This document shows, one piece after another, positions 31,773 to 44,399 of a DNA stretch of 64,000 nucleotides. A program made the position numbers and the translations under genes. The notes below the pieces were generated by a model. That model saw only the letters and a list, made by a program, of their open reading frames with translations, did no database searches and was not told the origin of the DNA. Position 1 is the first letter of the stretch; the number at the start of each line of letters is the position of its first letter. Origin of the DNA: Engraulis encrasicolus (Eukaryota > Chordata > Actinopteri > Clupeiformes > Engraulidae); contig NC_085861.1 in assembly GCF_034702125.1 (NCBI RefSeq), positions 3,034,796 through 3,098,795 on the forward strand. Reading direction: 5' to 3'.

Positions 31773-32027
31773 TCAAACATCAATATTTCCAATTGTTGGC
31801 AAAGGGAGGACCACCTGCTTACAAGAACGTTTGGTCAGACGTAAAAAAATATTAATTATTCTTTTAAAAATATAAAAATATGAATTACATATTAATGCCA
31901 CCCAATGGCAACTGTGCACCCCCCCACCCCCCTCCAGCTGTATCCTTCTCAAGGACCCCCTGGGGCCCCGGAAACACTTTTATAGTCTGTGTTGCTTTGG
32001 CACAGGCGCTTGGTGACCAGAGCCGGA

Positions 32028-32296
32028 TTAACGCACAGGCTACGTATGACTGCAGCCTAGGGGCCCCTACAGGCTAGATATGGCTGCAGCCTGGGGGCCC
32101 CACCTTCCAGGGCCCCCCTGACTGGCCAAAAGTGGGAACATGCAGAATTGTGAGTCATGTTGAGTACACTTGTTGCCCTTACTTCCTAGCTTGTAATTAT
32201 GACACTGTCTAGGTAAATTTGTCGCGGAATTTGCCTTCCTGGGGGCCCCACAGCAACCTATAGCCTAGGCCCCCCGGCCGTCTTAATCCGGCCCTG
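32028..32296. mobile_element. hAT MITE, GGATTAA family, perfect 8-bp TSD
   Basis: CAGAGCCGGATTAACG and CTTAATCCGGCCCTG are the ends, with target duplication TTGGTGAC on both sides. It is the only copy of the family here with just two units of the GGCTAGATATGGCTGCAGCC motif. Confidence 0.92.
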
Positions 32297-32999
32297 TTGG
32301 TGACTGATGGCTACCTTGCAGTCCTGCACAAGACTACAGCTCTGCCCAATTACCTGACTGCCAGCAGTTTCGCCAGCTGCACGGACCGACAGTAGAGGTC
32401 ATTTGAGCGAGCCATTCCCTGATTACTACACATCTAATGCTGTCTTTTTCCACTATCCCACCAGCTAAACAAAGACAGCCTGACATAAGCCACAATGACA
32501 CTTCTGCTGATGACTGTGTACAAAACAGCCTTTTTTCTCCACACTGATCCTCCTCTCCTGTCCTAGAAAACACCAGAGTCAGCCTTTACTGTACCGTAAT
32601 AAATACCTTGCTGTCTTTACATAAGCCGGCCGTGTTAACAACTGTTTCTTCACCTCAGAGAGAGGGTGTGCAGCCAGCGAGACGATGGCAAATCATTACA
32701 CAAGCCAAAGCTGTTCTATAGCCATGTGCTGTTACAGCCCTGTGCGGTTGCTGCTGTAGACAGTTTATCACCGTCATTACCGCAGTGCAGAACAGAGATT
32801 CTTTAAGTATATAGAGATATGCCAATGTAATAGGTTTCTATGGGCACCTAACATGACCAGGTTCCGGTCTGCCTAAAGGGGCGTGTCATAATACTCCTAG
32901 CATTGAATAGAACAGTCCTTAGGTCTGCCTAAAGGGGGATCCCCCCCCCCTCCCCCTTGCAATAATAGAACCCGGAAACAATGTGAACCTCTCTCTCTA

Positions 33000-33095
33000 G
33001 TCAAGTCCAGACGGTTTTATTGTCAATTTATTTACATGCGCTGGTCATACAAAGAATTGAAATGACGTTTCTTACTTTCCCATGCAGACAGACAT
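33000..33095 (-). mobile_element. LINE 3' fragment, minus strand
   Basis: GTTTTATTGTCAATTTATTT with GAATTGAAATGACGTTTC resembles the inverted 3' tail of fish L2/Rex-type LINEs. Short and diverged. Confidence 0.5.
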
Positions 33096-33354
33096 AGACT
33101 CTAGATTGCAGGGGCAGGACTATGACCTCCATGGGCCCCTGGGACAGACAACAGGAAAGGGGCCCCTCCATGGAGACAAAAAAGAAAGTTCCAAAAGGAA
33201 CTGGGGGTTTAGTGAAGATGTCAGGGAGTCTTTGTTGTTCAGGAGTTTCTCCCCCTGAGAAGATTTGAAATATGGTAGTTAAAAGTGGAAATTTATATGG
33301 ATTCTACACCAAAAGCTAGGGAACTAGGGAGCCAATCAGAGAGCGGGGAGGTTT

Positions 33355-33490
33355 TCTAGGTTCTAGCCAGTGGGAGAGCTACTCTCATTGGTTCTAGCCA
33401 GTGGGAGATCTACTCTCATTGGTTCTAGCCAGTGGGAGAGCTACTCTCATTGGTTCTAGCCAGTGGGAGATCTACTCTCATTGGTTCTAG
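33355..33490 (+). repeat. 31-32-bp minisatellite
   Basis: Four units of TCTAGCCAGTGGGAGAGC and TACTCTCATTGGT are present; GAGC and GATC variants alternate. Confidence 0.93.
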
Positions 33491-34166
33491 CCTTTCCACC
33501 ATCTCCCATCTCTGATTTAACTAGAAGCTTAAAACCCCTCAACGCATTCCATTCCACCAGTAGAACATAATATTAGTCACTGAAAAAACTTGAAAGTACT
33601 ACACCACTATGACAGTACACATGGCCTTCAGTAATTCACTGTGATTTGGTCAATGGCATTCTAGAAACAGTTCATTTATGACAGGGGGCTTCTCTTACTA
33701 GGTTAAAATACTCATGCAGTGTTTTCCCATCGTCACTCCTGGTACCTTTGTGGTGCATTAAGAACAATAGCTTTTAAAACAGTTTGGAAAATGCAGAAGT
33801 GAAGGGTATTTTGTGGAAGTACAATTGAACTGAATTTCTGCAAAGAGTTAATTAATTCATGTCAGGTAACTTCCCTCGTCGATTATGCTGAAAAATGTAA
33901 ACATAATATAGTTTGTTTGTCATGCTGAGCCTGGAGAGAAGGATCCTCTGCCCTCCGGCCTCCGGCCTCCCCTCCCCCCGCCCCGCCGTGAGCACTAATC
34001 GAGTCGCCACCGGGAGAATTCGATTTGCTCTGGCCCAGAAACTGCTCACGCGGGCGGCCCATGTTTTCAAAACAGACACCTCTTCTCACGCTTTTGATCA
34101 CCTGACCGGCTTCCCATGACCGCACACATACAAACCAGCAGTGCACATGTCCATGTGGCCATGCAC

Positions 34167-34324
34167 CAGGGGCGGAGCTATAGGGGGGCGAGCAGGGCAC
34201 TTGCCCCTGGGCCCAGGGCCCTCCCGTATTGGTGGTGGGGGCCCTATTGTGAGTTTGGCAAGCTGTATAGGGGGCCCTATAAGTGCCTTGCCCTGGGGCC
34301 CTGTGTGCAATTGTTCCGCCACTG
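34167..34324. mobile_element. hAT-like MITE (CAGGGGCGGAGC)
   Basis: CAGGGGCGGAGCTAT and GTTCCGCCACTG are inverted. Flanks CCATGCAC and CCGTGCAC match 7 of 8. Confidence 0.78.
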
Positions 34325-34632
34325 CCGTGCACAGTGCACAGTGGAGAGAGCTGTGCTGTGCTGCGCTGGCTGAGACTGGATGTTTACAATGGCCGTGTTT
34401 GTCTGTGAGAGAAATGGGTCGAGTTTGTTTTTTAGGGGCTTTCACTCTCGTGCTGAACTAGACCAGCGTCTCAATCGTGGCACACGTCACATCATATGAT
34501 TTATTTAACATGCAGCCACTTATCAAACTACCATTTAATGTTTATGTCAACACAGCAGCATAAACTTTCCCACAACTCAAACCAGGAGCCTGCCTGTACC
34601 GTATTTACAAAATGGTCTACTTCACTGATAAC

Positions 34633-34826
34633 CAGTGGTGTAGTATACTTTTTTATGGTGGGTATACTGTATGTTTGAGCATTTTTTGAAGTGGGTATAC
34701 TGTATATACTTGTGCTATTCAAAACAATGGATCAATCAATATAAAGTGGGTAGGTATACTGAAATCCCAGAAATTTAGAAGTGGGCATACTCCGTATACC
34801 CGCGTTCTACGTAGATTACACCACTG
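34633..34826. mobile_element. hAT MITE, perfect 8-bp TSD
   Basis: CAGTGGTGTAGTATAC and TAGATTACACCACTG are the ends, with target duplication CTGATAAC on both sides. Same family as 29861. Confidence 0.92.
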
Positions 34827-35109
34827 CTGATAACAGAAAAGGTAATTTCTAATGTATTGGATTTCGTCCAGCCTATTCAAAATGAACTCAATTAACCTAC
34901 TTTTTACATTTTATATTTCAGTGTTTACATTGACTTTGGCTCTTACGTATCTGATGGCAGATTAAGAGTACTTGATTTCTTTTTTTTTTTTAAACACAGG
35001 TTTGCCCTTTTGGTTGGTCTTGACTCGGTCAGACACAATACGATTAGCCACACTGATTACACATCTCTGCCTATGGAATACAATTTAACGTGCTTAGCTG
35101 CCTTAAACA

Positions 35110-35335
35110 GACATCCTCAATGAATCTCTCCTGTGTGAAAATGGTGTGCTTTTGTTTTTATTGTTGTGATATGAAGTACATTGAATTGCACCTTTGTACG
35201 AAATGAGCTATACAAATAAATATGGCTTGCCTTGCCTGGCCTTGCCTTGCCTGGCCTTGCCTGGCCTTGCCTGGCCTTGCCTGGCCTTGCCTGGCCTTGC
35301 CTGGCCTTACCTGGCCTTGCCTTGCCTTGCCTTAG
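35110..35335 (+). mobile_element. LINE tail with (TTGCC)n/(TGGCC)n
   Basis: TGAATTGCACCTTTGTACG then AATGAGCTATACAAATAAAT is an L2-like 3' tail, followed by a CTTGCCTGGC microsatellite of about 110 bases. A second tail of the same type is at 44935-45080. Confidence 0.7.
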
Positions 35336-35697
35336 TGCAAAGTGGAAAATCATCTGCTTCCCACATTTGTTTACATAGAGGAGATACTATCTTCCACACA
35401 CCGCAATCTTCCCTCTTGTTGGTGCATGATGTCTCTGAAGTAATCGAGTAAGCAGGGAATAGATCGCACTCAGTTTCTTCTACTTTCTTTTTCTGCATCG
35501 TTACACTGATGAGGGCTCTAGTAGCCACAACGTCAGTCTGACCCTGCGATGGACGAATAAAAAGAAAAGAAAAAGGAGAAAGAGGAAACTGAGTGCCATC
35601 TCCTCCCTGCATGCTTCATGACTCCAGGTGACAGTGCATCATTTGAGCACCTTTCAGTGGAGCTTTATTGTAATCAGTAGTTTAGAGCACATTAGAG

Positions 35698-36025
35698 CAG
35701 TGTTTCTCAACAGGGGTGCCACGGAAACGTGGCTGATAAATAAATTAGGCTTATGTAATATAATACATATTTGTCTAAATTGATAAGCTAATGCTAGTCA
35801 GTGGAATCTTTCATCTGCCATTTATGCATAATAAAGTAAATATAGGTCGCCCCAGTCAGCTGCAACTTTGAACGTAGGTAGTGTGACGTTTCCAAATATG
35901 TTACTTTTCTAAGCTTGTGTGGTATCGGATGCGATGCCATGTTACGGCTTGTTGTTTTGGGGTGCCTTGAATTTTTTTCATGAATTGAAGGGGTGCCTTG
36001 CCTTTAAAAAGGTTGAGAAACACTG
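35698..36025. mobile_element. hAT MITE, perfect 8-bp TSD
   Basis: CAGTGTTTCTCAAC and GTTGAGAAACACTG are the ends, with target duplication CATTAGAG on both sides. Confidence 0.92.
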
Positions 36026-36424
36026 CATTAGAGTATGTTTTCATATTTCGCTGGGTGCTCAATCAAAGATAGAGTTGTAGTGATGCAAATTATCGATTAA
36101 CTCAAAAAATTTTAGTTGATTGACCTTATCAATCAACTTCCGATGAATTGGTAAGCAGCTTTTTCTACCCCAAATCTCAATGTTTCCCCAAAGAAAACTG
36201 TTAAGTCTAAAATGTTAGACTAGAAGTGAGATAAAATTATACATTTGTTTTCATACATAGAGGAGAGCCGCGTGGATATGGTGTGGTGCTGAGACTGACT
36301 CCTACTAATGAAGACACAATCCTGACATCTAATTGGACACAGAGAATCTCTGAGGGGTCACATTACACCTGGTCACCTGTCATCAGGGACAACCAAGCAG
36401 GGCAGAGGAACAAAGCAGAGCAGA

Positions 36425-36585
36425 GCAGACAAGACAAGAGAGGAGAGGGGGGGGGGAAGAGAAAGAGAGAGAGAGAGGGAGAGGGAGAGAGAGGCGGGGA
36501 GAGGGGAGAGAGACAGAGAGATATATATCGAGAGAGAGCGAGAGAGGGGGAGAGACAGATATATATATATAGAGAGAGAGAGAGA

Positions 36586-36650
<65 letters not shown>

Positions 36651-36705
36651 GGAGAGAGAGAGAGAGAGAGAGACAGAGACAGAGAGAGGGAGAGGGAGAG
36701 AGAAT
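36425..36705 (+). repeat. (GA)n purine tract
   Basis: Long GA runs with short TATATATAT interruptions near 36520-36570. Confidence 0.97.
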
Positions 36706-36799
36706 CACTAGTCACCACCATCTGGCGTTAAAGGGTTGGCAGACGGGCAGGAAGGCACAGCCATATGCCAACGCACTAAATGGTGGCAAGAGGGAATTA

Positions 36800-37015
36800 G
36801 GAATTAAGGGTCTCTAGGATCACCACCACGACTGCAGTGTAATATTAGGAATTAAATGTCTCTTTAGCACCACGACTGCAGTGTAATATTAGGAATTAAA
36901 TGTCTCTTTAGCACCACGGCTGCAGTGTAACGTTAGTCTTTAGAAGTACCACGACTGCAGTGTAATATTAGGAATTAAAGATGTCTTTAGAAGTACCACG
37001 GCTGCAGTCTTACTA
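36800..37015 (+). repeat. ~60-bp minisatellite
   Basis: Four diverged units contain ACCACGACTGCAGTGTAAT and ATTAGGAATTAAATGTC. Confidence 0.85.
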
Positions 37016-37184
37016 ATGCATGTGTAAAACTAGAGCCATCACTGCCATGCAGAGAGGAGATTGAGATTTTTAAAATGGAAGTAAAAAAAAGGTGCAAAGA
37101 TCAAGCTGCTAAACCCGTGGCTTTCTCTGGTTAGCCCTAAGGGATGCCAGGCTAGAGTCATACAAATGGGCAGTGAACAGATAT

Positions 37185-37935
37185 GATCCACTTCACACAT
37201 CCACTAACACATGAACTGTATGTGGTAGTGAACTACTCCACTTCCATCCACTCATATGTGTATGTGGTAGTGAACTACTCCACCTCCATCTAGGGCTGGG
37301 CAACATGACAATATGCATCATTATTGTGATATAAAAGTGTATCGTATCGTAACCTTTCTCCTATATTGTTTATATCGGGATATTCTATCCCGTAATTCTA
37401 AATTTACTATCATTTAATTACATTGCATGTTGTCATTATGCACACTCTAAATTCATATAAGTGTAAAAAGAAGACTAAAACGATTCATTTTAAAGTAATG
37501 CAAATGAGTAAAGAGAAAGTAACGAGAATAACTGAAAACATATATAATTGTGCAATATCGTGATGCATATCGTTATCGTGATATAAAGTAATCCATATCG
37601 TGATATTGTTTTTTTCCCATATCACCCAGCCCTACTTCCATCCACTCATATGTGTATGTGGTAGTGAACTACTCCACCTCCATCCACTCGTACGTGTATG
37701 TGGTGCCCTGAACAGATATCAGGTAACGAATGCTTTTGTTATAACAGTGTATGTGGTAGTGAAAAGACACAATCCACTTCCATTCGTATGTGTATGTAGC
37801 AGTGAACTGTACTATCCACTTCACACATCCACACATATGTGCATATACATAGCAGTAACAGATACCTATCCACTTCACACATCCACACATATGTGCATAT
37901 ACATAGTAGCAACAGATAGCTATCCACTTCCATCT
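37185..37935 (+). repeat. Diverged minisatellite (TATGTGTATGTGGTAGTG)
   Basis: Units containing CCATCCACTCATATGTG and TATGTGGTAGTGAACTAC recur from 37185 to 37935 and are split by a hAT MITE at 37291-37634. Confidence 0.85.
37291..37634. mobile_element. hAT MITE (TAGGGCTGGGC)
   Basis: TAGGGCTGGGCAACATGA and CACCCAGCCCTA are the ends. Flanks CCTCCATC and CTTCCATC match 7 of 8. The interior is rich in ATCGTGATAT. Confidence 0.85.
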
Positions 37936-38005
37936 ACTCGTAGGCCTACTGGATATGTCTCCCTTTGTTAGCATCATACAGTCCACTACACCTCTTCATC
38001 CACAC

Positions 38006-38153
<148 letters not shown>

Positions 38154-38217
38154 CTGCCCATTTTCTCTCCATCATAGCCCGCAGGTGACACTTCAGCATA
38201 CATTGGTCATCACCTCG

Positions 38218-38405
38218 CTCTACTCTACTCTACTCTACTCTACTCTACTCTACTCTACTGTACTCTACTCTACTCTACTCTACTCTACTCTACTACTCTA
38301 CTCTACTCTACTCTACTGTACTGTACTGTACTGTACTGTACTGTACTCTACTCTACTCTACTCTACTCTACTCTACTCTACTCTACTGTACTGTACTCTA
38401 CTGTA
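38218..38405 (+). repeat. (TACTC)n/(TACTG)n block
   Basis: TACTC units are mixed with runs of TACTG, the same mixture as in the 52520-53570 block on the other strand. Confidence 0.97.
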
Positions 38406-38540
38406 ATCCAGGTCGGTTATTTTTAACTCCGACTTCAAAGACTCCCTGGCGCTACGCTACGCTGCGCTTGATGACGACATACTGCTCTTCAGAGATCTGA
38501 ACAAAAGGATGCCACCCCGCGTGGCCTTTGGAAACACTGG

Positions 38541-38547
<7 letters not shown>

Positions 38548-38602
<55 letters not shown>
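38548..38602 (+). repeat. (GA)n microsatellite
   Basis: An uninterrupted GA run. Confidence 0.97.
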
Positions 38603-38606
<4 letters not shown>

Positions 38607-38689
38607 GCACTAACTAGAAAAGAACCGCTCCTGTCTTGTCATATTGAAATGGCATTAGTCCTGCAGAGAGGAATGTGCCATTTTTGACA

Positions 38690-38968
38690 CATATATTGTG
38701 TTGAGGTGATTTTCACATAGTGTGTGGAATATGACACAACATGTGTATTATTCTGTTAAAATGCTGTGTTTGACATATTTTGTGTAAAACTGTGGTTTGA
38801 ATATTACACAAAAATAGTTTTTATTTCTTGAATTCCTTCCATTCTTACACTTTTATTACCCCTTTCTTACACACATCTACAAATGACACAACATGTGTTG
38901 TCCCTGAGCACACACATTCAAATGTGTTGTCCCCGAGCACACGCATTGTGTGACATTACTTTTTACAG
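38690..38968. repeat. Possible MITE rich in TGTGTCA/TGACACA
   Basis: TGACACATATATTGTGTTG near the left and ACACGCATTGTGTGACA near the right pair loosely. The inner CACAACATGTGTTGTCC repeats. Boundaries are uncertain. Confidence 0.5.
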
Positions 38969-39061
38969 TGCATATTGTTTCATTTCAAGCCCTGTGATCC
39001 AATGATAGAAGGACAGAGGAAAACGGATGGCTACAGTCATCCTAACTTGCAGATCACAAAC

Positions 39062-39172
<111 letters not shown>

Positions 39173-39383
39173 TCTTAGGCTGCTCTTTAAAAGCGCTCTC
39201 CTTGTCCACTTCAATCAAATAAACTTGAAAATTGACCTTCTCATTTGGCCCTAATGGTAAACCACCACGCTTCTCACTACCGGGTCAAAAAACAAAAAAC
39301 ACCCAAACCAGATTTGCAGCGTGCAAAATCTTTACTAAACGTGTGAGAAAAATGTCACGTCAATAAGGTCAGTGGGTCAACAC

Positions 39384-39500
39384 AGGTCTACACAGTAAAT
39401 GTTGTGGTGTTAATTCAACACTTACAGAGTTCATTTAAGTCCAAATGGACTCAAATGAACTCTCTAAGTGTTAAATGAGCACTGCAGAATTTACTGTGTA
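39384..39500. mobile_element. Small palindromic MITE
   Basis: TCTACACAGTAAATG at the left and the inverse ATTTACTGTGTAG at the right enclose paired CACTTACAGAGTTCATTT and AATGAACTCTCTAAGTG. Confidence 0.78.
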
Positions 39501-39555
39501 GGTTGATAATTGGCGTTACTCCATTGGGGCATTCGGCTCTTGATTTCTTTCCTGA

Positions 39556-39971
39556 TGTTACGACCTGGCTCTTGACAAAAGTCGCAACATAAAAATGGAG
39601 ACAACACAAAGATTTACAGGTCAAAATAGTAACCTTTTATTTACAATTGAAATATGTCTAGGGTATGATTTAAGTGTGGTGCAGCATGGTATGGGCTGAG
39701 TGAATGGGTGCAGTGCATGTCAGTGAGTGGAGAATGGAGGCACATAGAACGAAGGGGGAGACAGACAGAACAGAGAGTAGGAGAGATCAGAGAGACCGGC
39801 CGTGTGTTCGCACACACGGCCTAGGAGTGCCTACTGGAGTGGAGCAGAGCTCCACCTTTTAAGCAGTGCACCGCCCAGGTGCACTCAATGACGACAATTA
39901 ACCCACCTGGCACCAGCCTTGCCCGTGCACTGACTAGCTAGCACCAGGAGGGGGCCTACAGGGTCGTCACA
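39556..39971 (-). mobile_element. Solo LTR, 416 bp, 4-bp TSD
   Basis: Read on the minus strand it starts TGTGACGACCCTGTAGG and ends GGTCGTAACA (TG...CA). The flanks carry the 4-bp duplication CTGA. An AATAAA motif lies in the 3' part of the minus-strand sequence. No internal region follows, so this is the product of LTR-LTR recombination. It is unrelated to the LTRs at 45167. Confidence 0.85.
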
Positions 39972-39979
39972 CTGAGGAG

Positions 39980-40322
39980 AAAATCACATCAGCCTGACAA
40001 GATGTCGTCAGGACACATCATTCCCTGTTAATCACATCATCCTGACAAGATGTCGTCAGGACACATCATCCCCTGTTAATCACATCAGCCTGACAAGATG
40101 TCGTCAGGACACATCATCCCCTGTTAATCACATCAGCCTGACAAGATGTCGCCATGACACATCATCCTGTCAATCACATCAGCCTGACAAGATGTCGTCA
40201 GGACACATCATCCCCTGTTAATCACATCAGCCTGACAAGATGTCGTCAGGACACATCATCCCCTGTCAATCACATCAGCCTGACAAGATGTCGCCATGAC
40301 ACATCATCCCCTGTTAATCACA
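39980..40322 (+). repeat. 48-bp minisatellite
   Basis: Seven units of ATCACATCAGCCTGACAAG and ATGTCGTCAGGACACATCA are present. The unit contains the near-palindrome CCTGACAAGATGTCGTCAGG. Confidence 0.94.
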
Positions 40323-40379
40323 TGGTTGTGGCAGAGTCAGCTGTTTGTAGCCTTTGGAACGTGTGACTACACTCTACAG

Positions 40380-40712
40380 CAGTGGTTCTTAACCTTTTTT
40401 TCTTGAAGCACCCCCTAACCTGTGCCCAAGACAAGCCGCGCACCCCCAACCTAAGCGTCTACGCGTGTATACGCACTAAAAAATGATTTGAGTGATTAAT
40501 TACAATGATTCTTGCTTTAGACATTAATCAATATTTTAATGTCTTTACATAGGGACCAAAACACGTTTTAATTTTGTCTTGATTTGGCCTAATTATAATG
40601 TTTGAAAGCAGAATTTTGGTCATAACCTCAACACAAACAAAATTCTGCGCACCCCCTGAAATCTCTGGCACACCCCCAGGGGTTGCCCGCACCGCCAAGT
40701 TAAGAACCACTG
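40380..40712. mobile_element. hAT MITE (CAGTGGTTCTTAACC)
   Basis: CAGTGGTTCTTAACCTT is mirrored by AAGTTAAGAACCACTG. No clear target duplication remains. Confidence 0.82.
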
Positions 40713-40863
40713 GGCTAGAGACGTGTTCAGAATCAACCCTGTGCCATCCACCCTACATGTGGTGTGATGGAGAGCACTTACCTGTAGACGCATTGCGTAT
40801 CTGTGAATGGACCGAGATGCAATGACAGAAGTTGAAGCTGGAATGCCTGTATTCATACAGTAT

Positions 40864-41195
40864 TAGGGATGCAAACGATTAATCGATTAATCGATTAATC
40901 GACTTCAATCGATCAAAAAATATGAATCGCAATTAATCGACAATTCAACTGACAAGAGACCCAGGTGGGAATAGTGGGAATATTTAAATCACCTTTGGAT
41001 TAAAGAATTGAAGTAGAATTAATTTAAATGTGGTATTTTATCTAAATTTTTTATTCAATTTTTTAGATTTAGTAGGGTTTTTTTTTAGAAACATTATGAT
41101 TTTGGGGGGAAAATGCCGCTTATCAATTAATCGTAAGTCGATCGATAAGGCTATGAACTAATGAATGATGAATTATTGGGTAATTTGCATCCCTA
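40864..41195. mobile_element. hAT MITE (TAGGGATGCAAA)
   Basis: TAGGGATGCAAACGATTAA and TAATTTGCATCCCTA are the ends. Flanks TACAGTAT and TACAGTGT match 7 of 8. A copy with perfect TSD is at 56998; a fragment is at 36070-36180. Confidence 0.88.
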
Positions 41196-41214
41196 TACAG
41201 TGTACCACTCAGAA

Positions 41215-41420
41215 ATAGAGTAGAGTAGAGAGTAGAGTATTGTTTATTGATCCCAGGGGGAAATTAAGGTGTCAAGTAGCATACACACATAAATAAAGAC
41301 ATTGCCCACAAGACATAACACACATATTTACACATAAAATAATCATATATAGCTCACTGTTGCATACATTTTGCAAAGGCATCTCTCTCTCACACACACA
41401 CAACACAAATACACTGCATC
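41215..41420 (-). mobile_element. LINE 3' fragment, minus strand
   Basis: TTTATTGATCCCAGGGGG then AAATTAAGGTG is the inverted tail of fish L2/Rex1-type LINEs. It is preceded by a short GAGTA run. Confidence 0.6.
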
Positions 41421-41787
41421 CTTCATCCTTCATCCTTCATCCTCTGCCGTGGAATGAATAGATGTACGTCTTGCAGAAACCAGCTCACTAGCAGCAAATG
41501 CGTCTTTAGGTGTCCCATGCAATAAAACAACTCCATCTTTTTTTAACATTACATTAAAGTTAACTGATGCTTTAACCCCTTAAGACACGGCATTATAAAT
41601 AAGCTGTTACCAGAATGCCAATGACCAAGTCGTAATGTATTACTAAAGGCGCCGTGCACTGTCATAGTAGTGTAGTAGGCCTACTATAGTAGTTAACTTT
41701 CAATGTCCATTACAGCGTGCCATAGGAGGTACGGCGTGCATTAAGGGGCTACGTTTAATCCCACGAGACTAACTGTGCTGTGTGTGC

Positions 41788-41985
41788 AGAGTATGGGTCG
41801 GTACGGTCCCTGGAACAATGTGGGGGTTCAAAGGTTACAAGCCTTGCTCATGGAGAAAGGTGTAGGTAGGAGACTACACACATTATTCCCACCGGCAAAG
41901 GGTGGGAAACCTGGCAAACCTGGAACTGACTGGATCCAAAGGCTAACCCTCTAACCATTTGGCCACGTCTTCTGTCCCCATCTCT
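41788..41985 (-). mobile_element. tRNA-derived SINE, minus strand, decayed
   Basis: GGTCCCTGGAACAATGTGG and CCTTGCTCATGG are the inverse of the SINE body, and the tRNA-like head is near 41940-41975. Confidence 0.6.
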
Positions 41986-42046
41986 GTCAAATCCCTGAGC
42001 TCTCCCCCTACCTCCATCCTGAGAGGGAGGCTCGTCTAGCTGCCAT

Positions 42047-42245
42047 CAGTGTTGCCAAATTGGGCTGTTTCCCGCCCAATTGGGCTGCTTAGGATGGCCG
42101 TGTGTGGGAAAAAAATGGCATTTAGCAGAAAAACCCGCCCAGTTTTTGCCATAGAAATCAATAGAATTGGGTGGGATTTTGTGCTTCTGGGTGGGTTTTG
42201 AGCCTTTTTTGGGCTGGAAATCACCAGCCTCATCTGGCAACCCTG
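42047..42245. mobile_element. hAT MITE, perfect 8-bp TSD
   Basis: CAGTGTTGCCAAAT and ATCTGGCAACCCTG are the ends, with target duplication GCTGCCAT on both sides. Same family as 11392. Confidence 0.92.
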
Positions 42246-42285
42246 GCTGCCATCAGGCTTACAGCATTTACAGGTTCGCATACCT

Positions 42286-42512
42286 TTTCTGCCCTGTTGA
42301 GAAACACTACTTTAGAGTCTCTTCATGGCCTGTTGAGAACCACTACTTTAGAGTCTCTTCATGGCCTGTTGAGAACCACTACTTTAGAGTCTCTTCATGG
42401 CCTGTTGAGAACCACTACTTTAGAGTCTCTTCATGGCCTGTTGAGAACCACTACTTTAGAGTCTCTTCATGGCCAGTTGAGAACCACTACTTTAGAGTCT
42501 CTTCATGGCAGC
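42286..42512 (+). repeat. 36-bp minisatellite
   Basis: Six near-identical units of TTGAGAACCACTACTTTAG and AGTCTCTTCATGGCCTG are present. The open frames over it exist only because the unit is 12 codons long. Confidence 0.95.
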
Positions 42513-42898
42513 TACCACAGAATGTGTATTCTGGCGACGGCATGATGGTTATGGGAACTAAAATACAACAGTATGATAGTAAATGTGGGTAGCGGCTATG
42601 GCTTGGGGATGTTCAATTATTTAGCATGCGCAAGCAACACATCTGAGGGAGATGGAGGTGTTTGATGAGGAGCTGCTGAGAGACATCTTCAAACACCTCT
42701 CTTCTCTTCAAACATCTCTCTTCAGTCGTAGTCTTCAAAGAATCCCGACGCCCAGAAACACCTCTGATGATCTATCAGGAGCAAGCAAATAGCAACTTCT
42801 GTGATGTGGTGTTTGCCTGCCTGATTCTAGAGAAACCCACAAGCCCATACTGTTGATGGTAACATTATAATAGTGTGCATATCCGCTTAGTTGGACAT

Positions 42899-43072
42899 GA
42901 GGCAGCCATGGTCTAATGGTTAAGGACATGGAATTAAAATCAGACTCCATGTCCGAGGTGGCCTTGAGCAAGGCACCTAACCCCCATGCTGCTCCAGGGA
43001 CTGTAACCAATATCCTGTAAAAATAACTGTAAATTGCTTTGGATAAAAGCGTCAGTTAGTAAGGTAATGGAT
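42899..43072 (+). mobile_element. tRNA-derived SINE with internal deletion
   Basis: The head GCCATGGTCTAATGGTTAAG lacks a clear B box, followed by CCTTGAGCAAGGCACC and GGATAAAAGCGTCAG. Confidence 0.75.
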
Positions 43073-43829
43073 ACCTCATAATGACTTTAGAAAATGAGAC
43101 AGTGAATTTCTCAACATCTTCATCGAACAAACAAAACACTACACTGGTTCTTCATATACTGTATACTGTAGCTAGAGGACGCCATGCATCATACTGTATC
43201 ACCACAAACACACAAAACTCTTCAACCAGATCCGATCCCAGCAAACAAATGCTTTCAATCACCTGTCTGATCAATCTAGACTTGTACTGTAAGTCCCAGA
43301 ACATTGTCTTGATACAAAGGCACATGAGATGAAAAATGCAAAAGAAATGAAGGAAACCTGAAGGAAAGGAAAGGTGGAAAGAAGAGATGAAGAAAAAAAA
43401 GAATTATCCACACAATGAAAAGCTCCTTCTCTATGGTTTACAGTCTTTGACGAATTTCAAAAGAGATCAAAGAGATCTTAGACATTCATCAAATAAATTG
43501 CCCTGAAGGAGCTTCTGCATTTGGGGTGCCAGGTACAGTATGCATTTCATTTTCTTTTCGATAGCCTATGTATCCTCTGTATCCAGAGCCCCTGTGATAA
43601 ATATTTGAAGATGTGTGCAGTGCACACTTCGTGCTCTTTGACCGGGAAAAAAAACACATCAGCAAAAAAAGGAAGTATTGCGCTGGGCTGACAATGCAGA
43701 TAGTAGAGACTGCACTGGATATGTGGCCTGTATGACCTATTTCATGTATTCATTGATCCATTTTTATTCAGTGATGACCTACATCTTCACTACGCACAGA
43801 CATGACCCACATGAGGGTACCAGTGAGAC

Positions 43830-44200
43830 CAGACCGCCTTACTGCAGCCTCTAAGAGGAACTGGTCTCGCTCCTGCTGCAGCCTCTAAGAGGGACGGCTC
43901 TCACTCCTGCTGCAGCCTCTAAGAGGAACTGGTCTCGCTCCTGCTACAGCCTCTAGGAGGAACGGGTCTTGTTCCTGCTGCAGCCTCTAAGATGGACGGG
44001 TCTCGCTCCTGCTACAGCCTCTAAGATGGACGGGTCTCGCTCCTGCTACAGCCTCTAAGATGGGGAGGTCTTGTTCCTGCTGCAGCCTCTAAGATGGGGA
44101 GGTCTTGTTCCTGCTGCAGCCTCTAAGAGGAACTGGTCTCGCTCCTGCTGCAGCCTCTAAGAGGGACGGCTCTCACTCCTGCTTCACCATGCAAGGAGGG
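43830..44200 (+). repeat. 33-bp minisatellite
   Basis: About eleven units of CTGCTGCAGCCTCTAAGAG and a GGTCTCGCTC-type end are present, with several subtypes. Confidence 0.93.
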
Positions 44201-44213
44201 ACGGGTCTTACTC

Positions 44214-44399
44214 ATTTACATTACATTACACTTGGCTGACGCTTTTAGCCAAAGCAACTTACAGTTTAAAGGACAACGGTTACAGTCCCTGGAGTAATGT
44301 GGGGTTGGGTGCCTTGCTCAAAGGCACTTCAGCCATGCATGGAGGTAGCAGGGAGAGGATTCGAGCCAGCAACCCTCTGATCTAGTAAAACCCTAATGT
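44214..44399 (-). mobile_element. tRNA-derived SINE, minus strand
   Basis: ACATTACACTTGGCTGACGC then CCTTGCTCAAAGGCACT and GATTCGAGCCAGCAACC are the inverse of SINE tail, body and B box. Confidence 0.8.
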
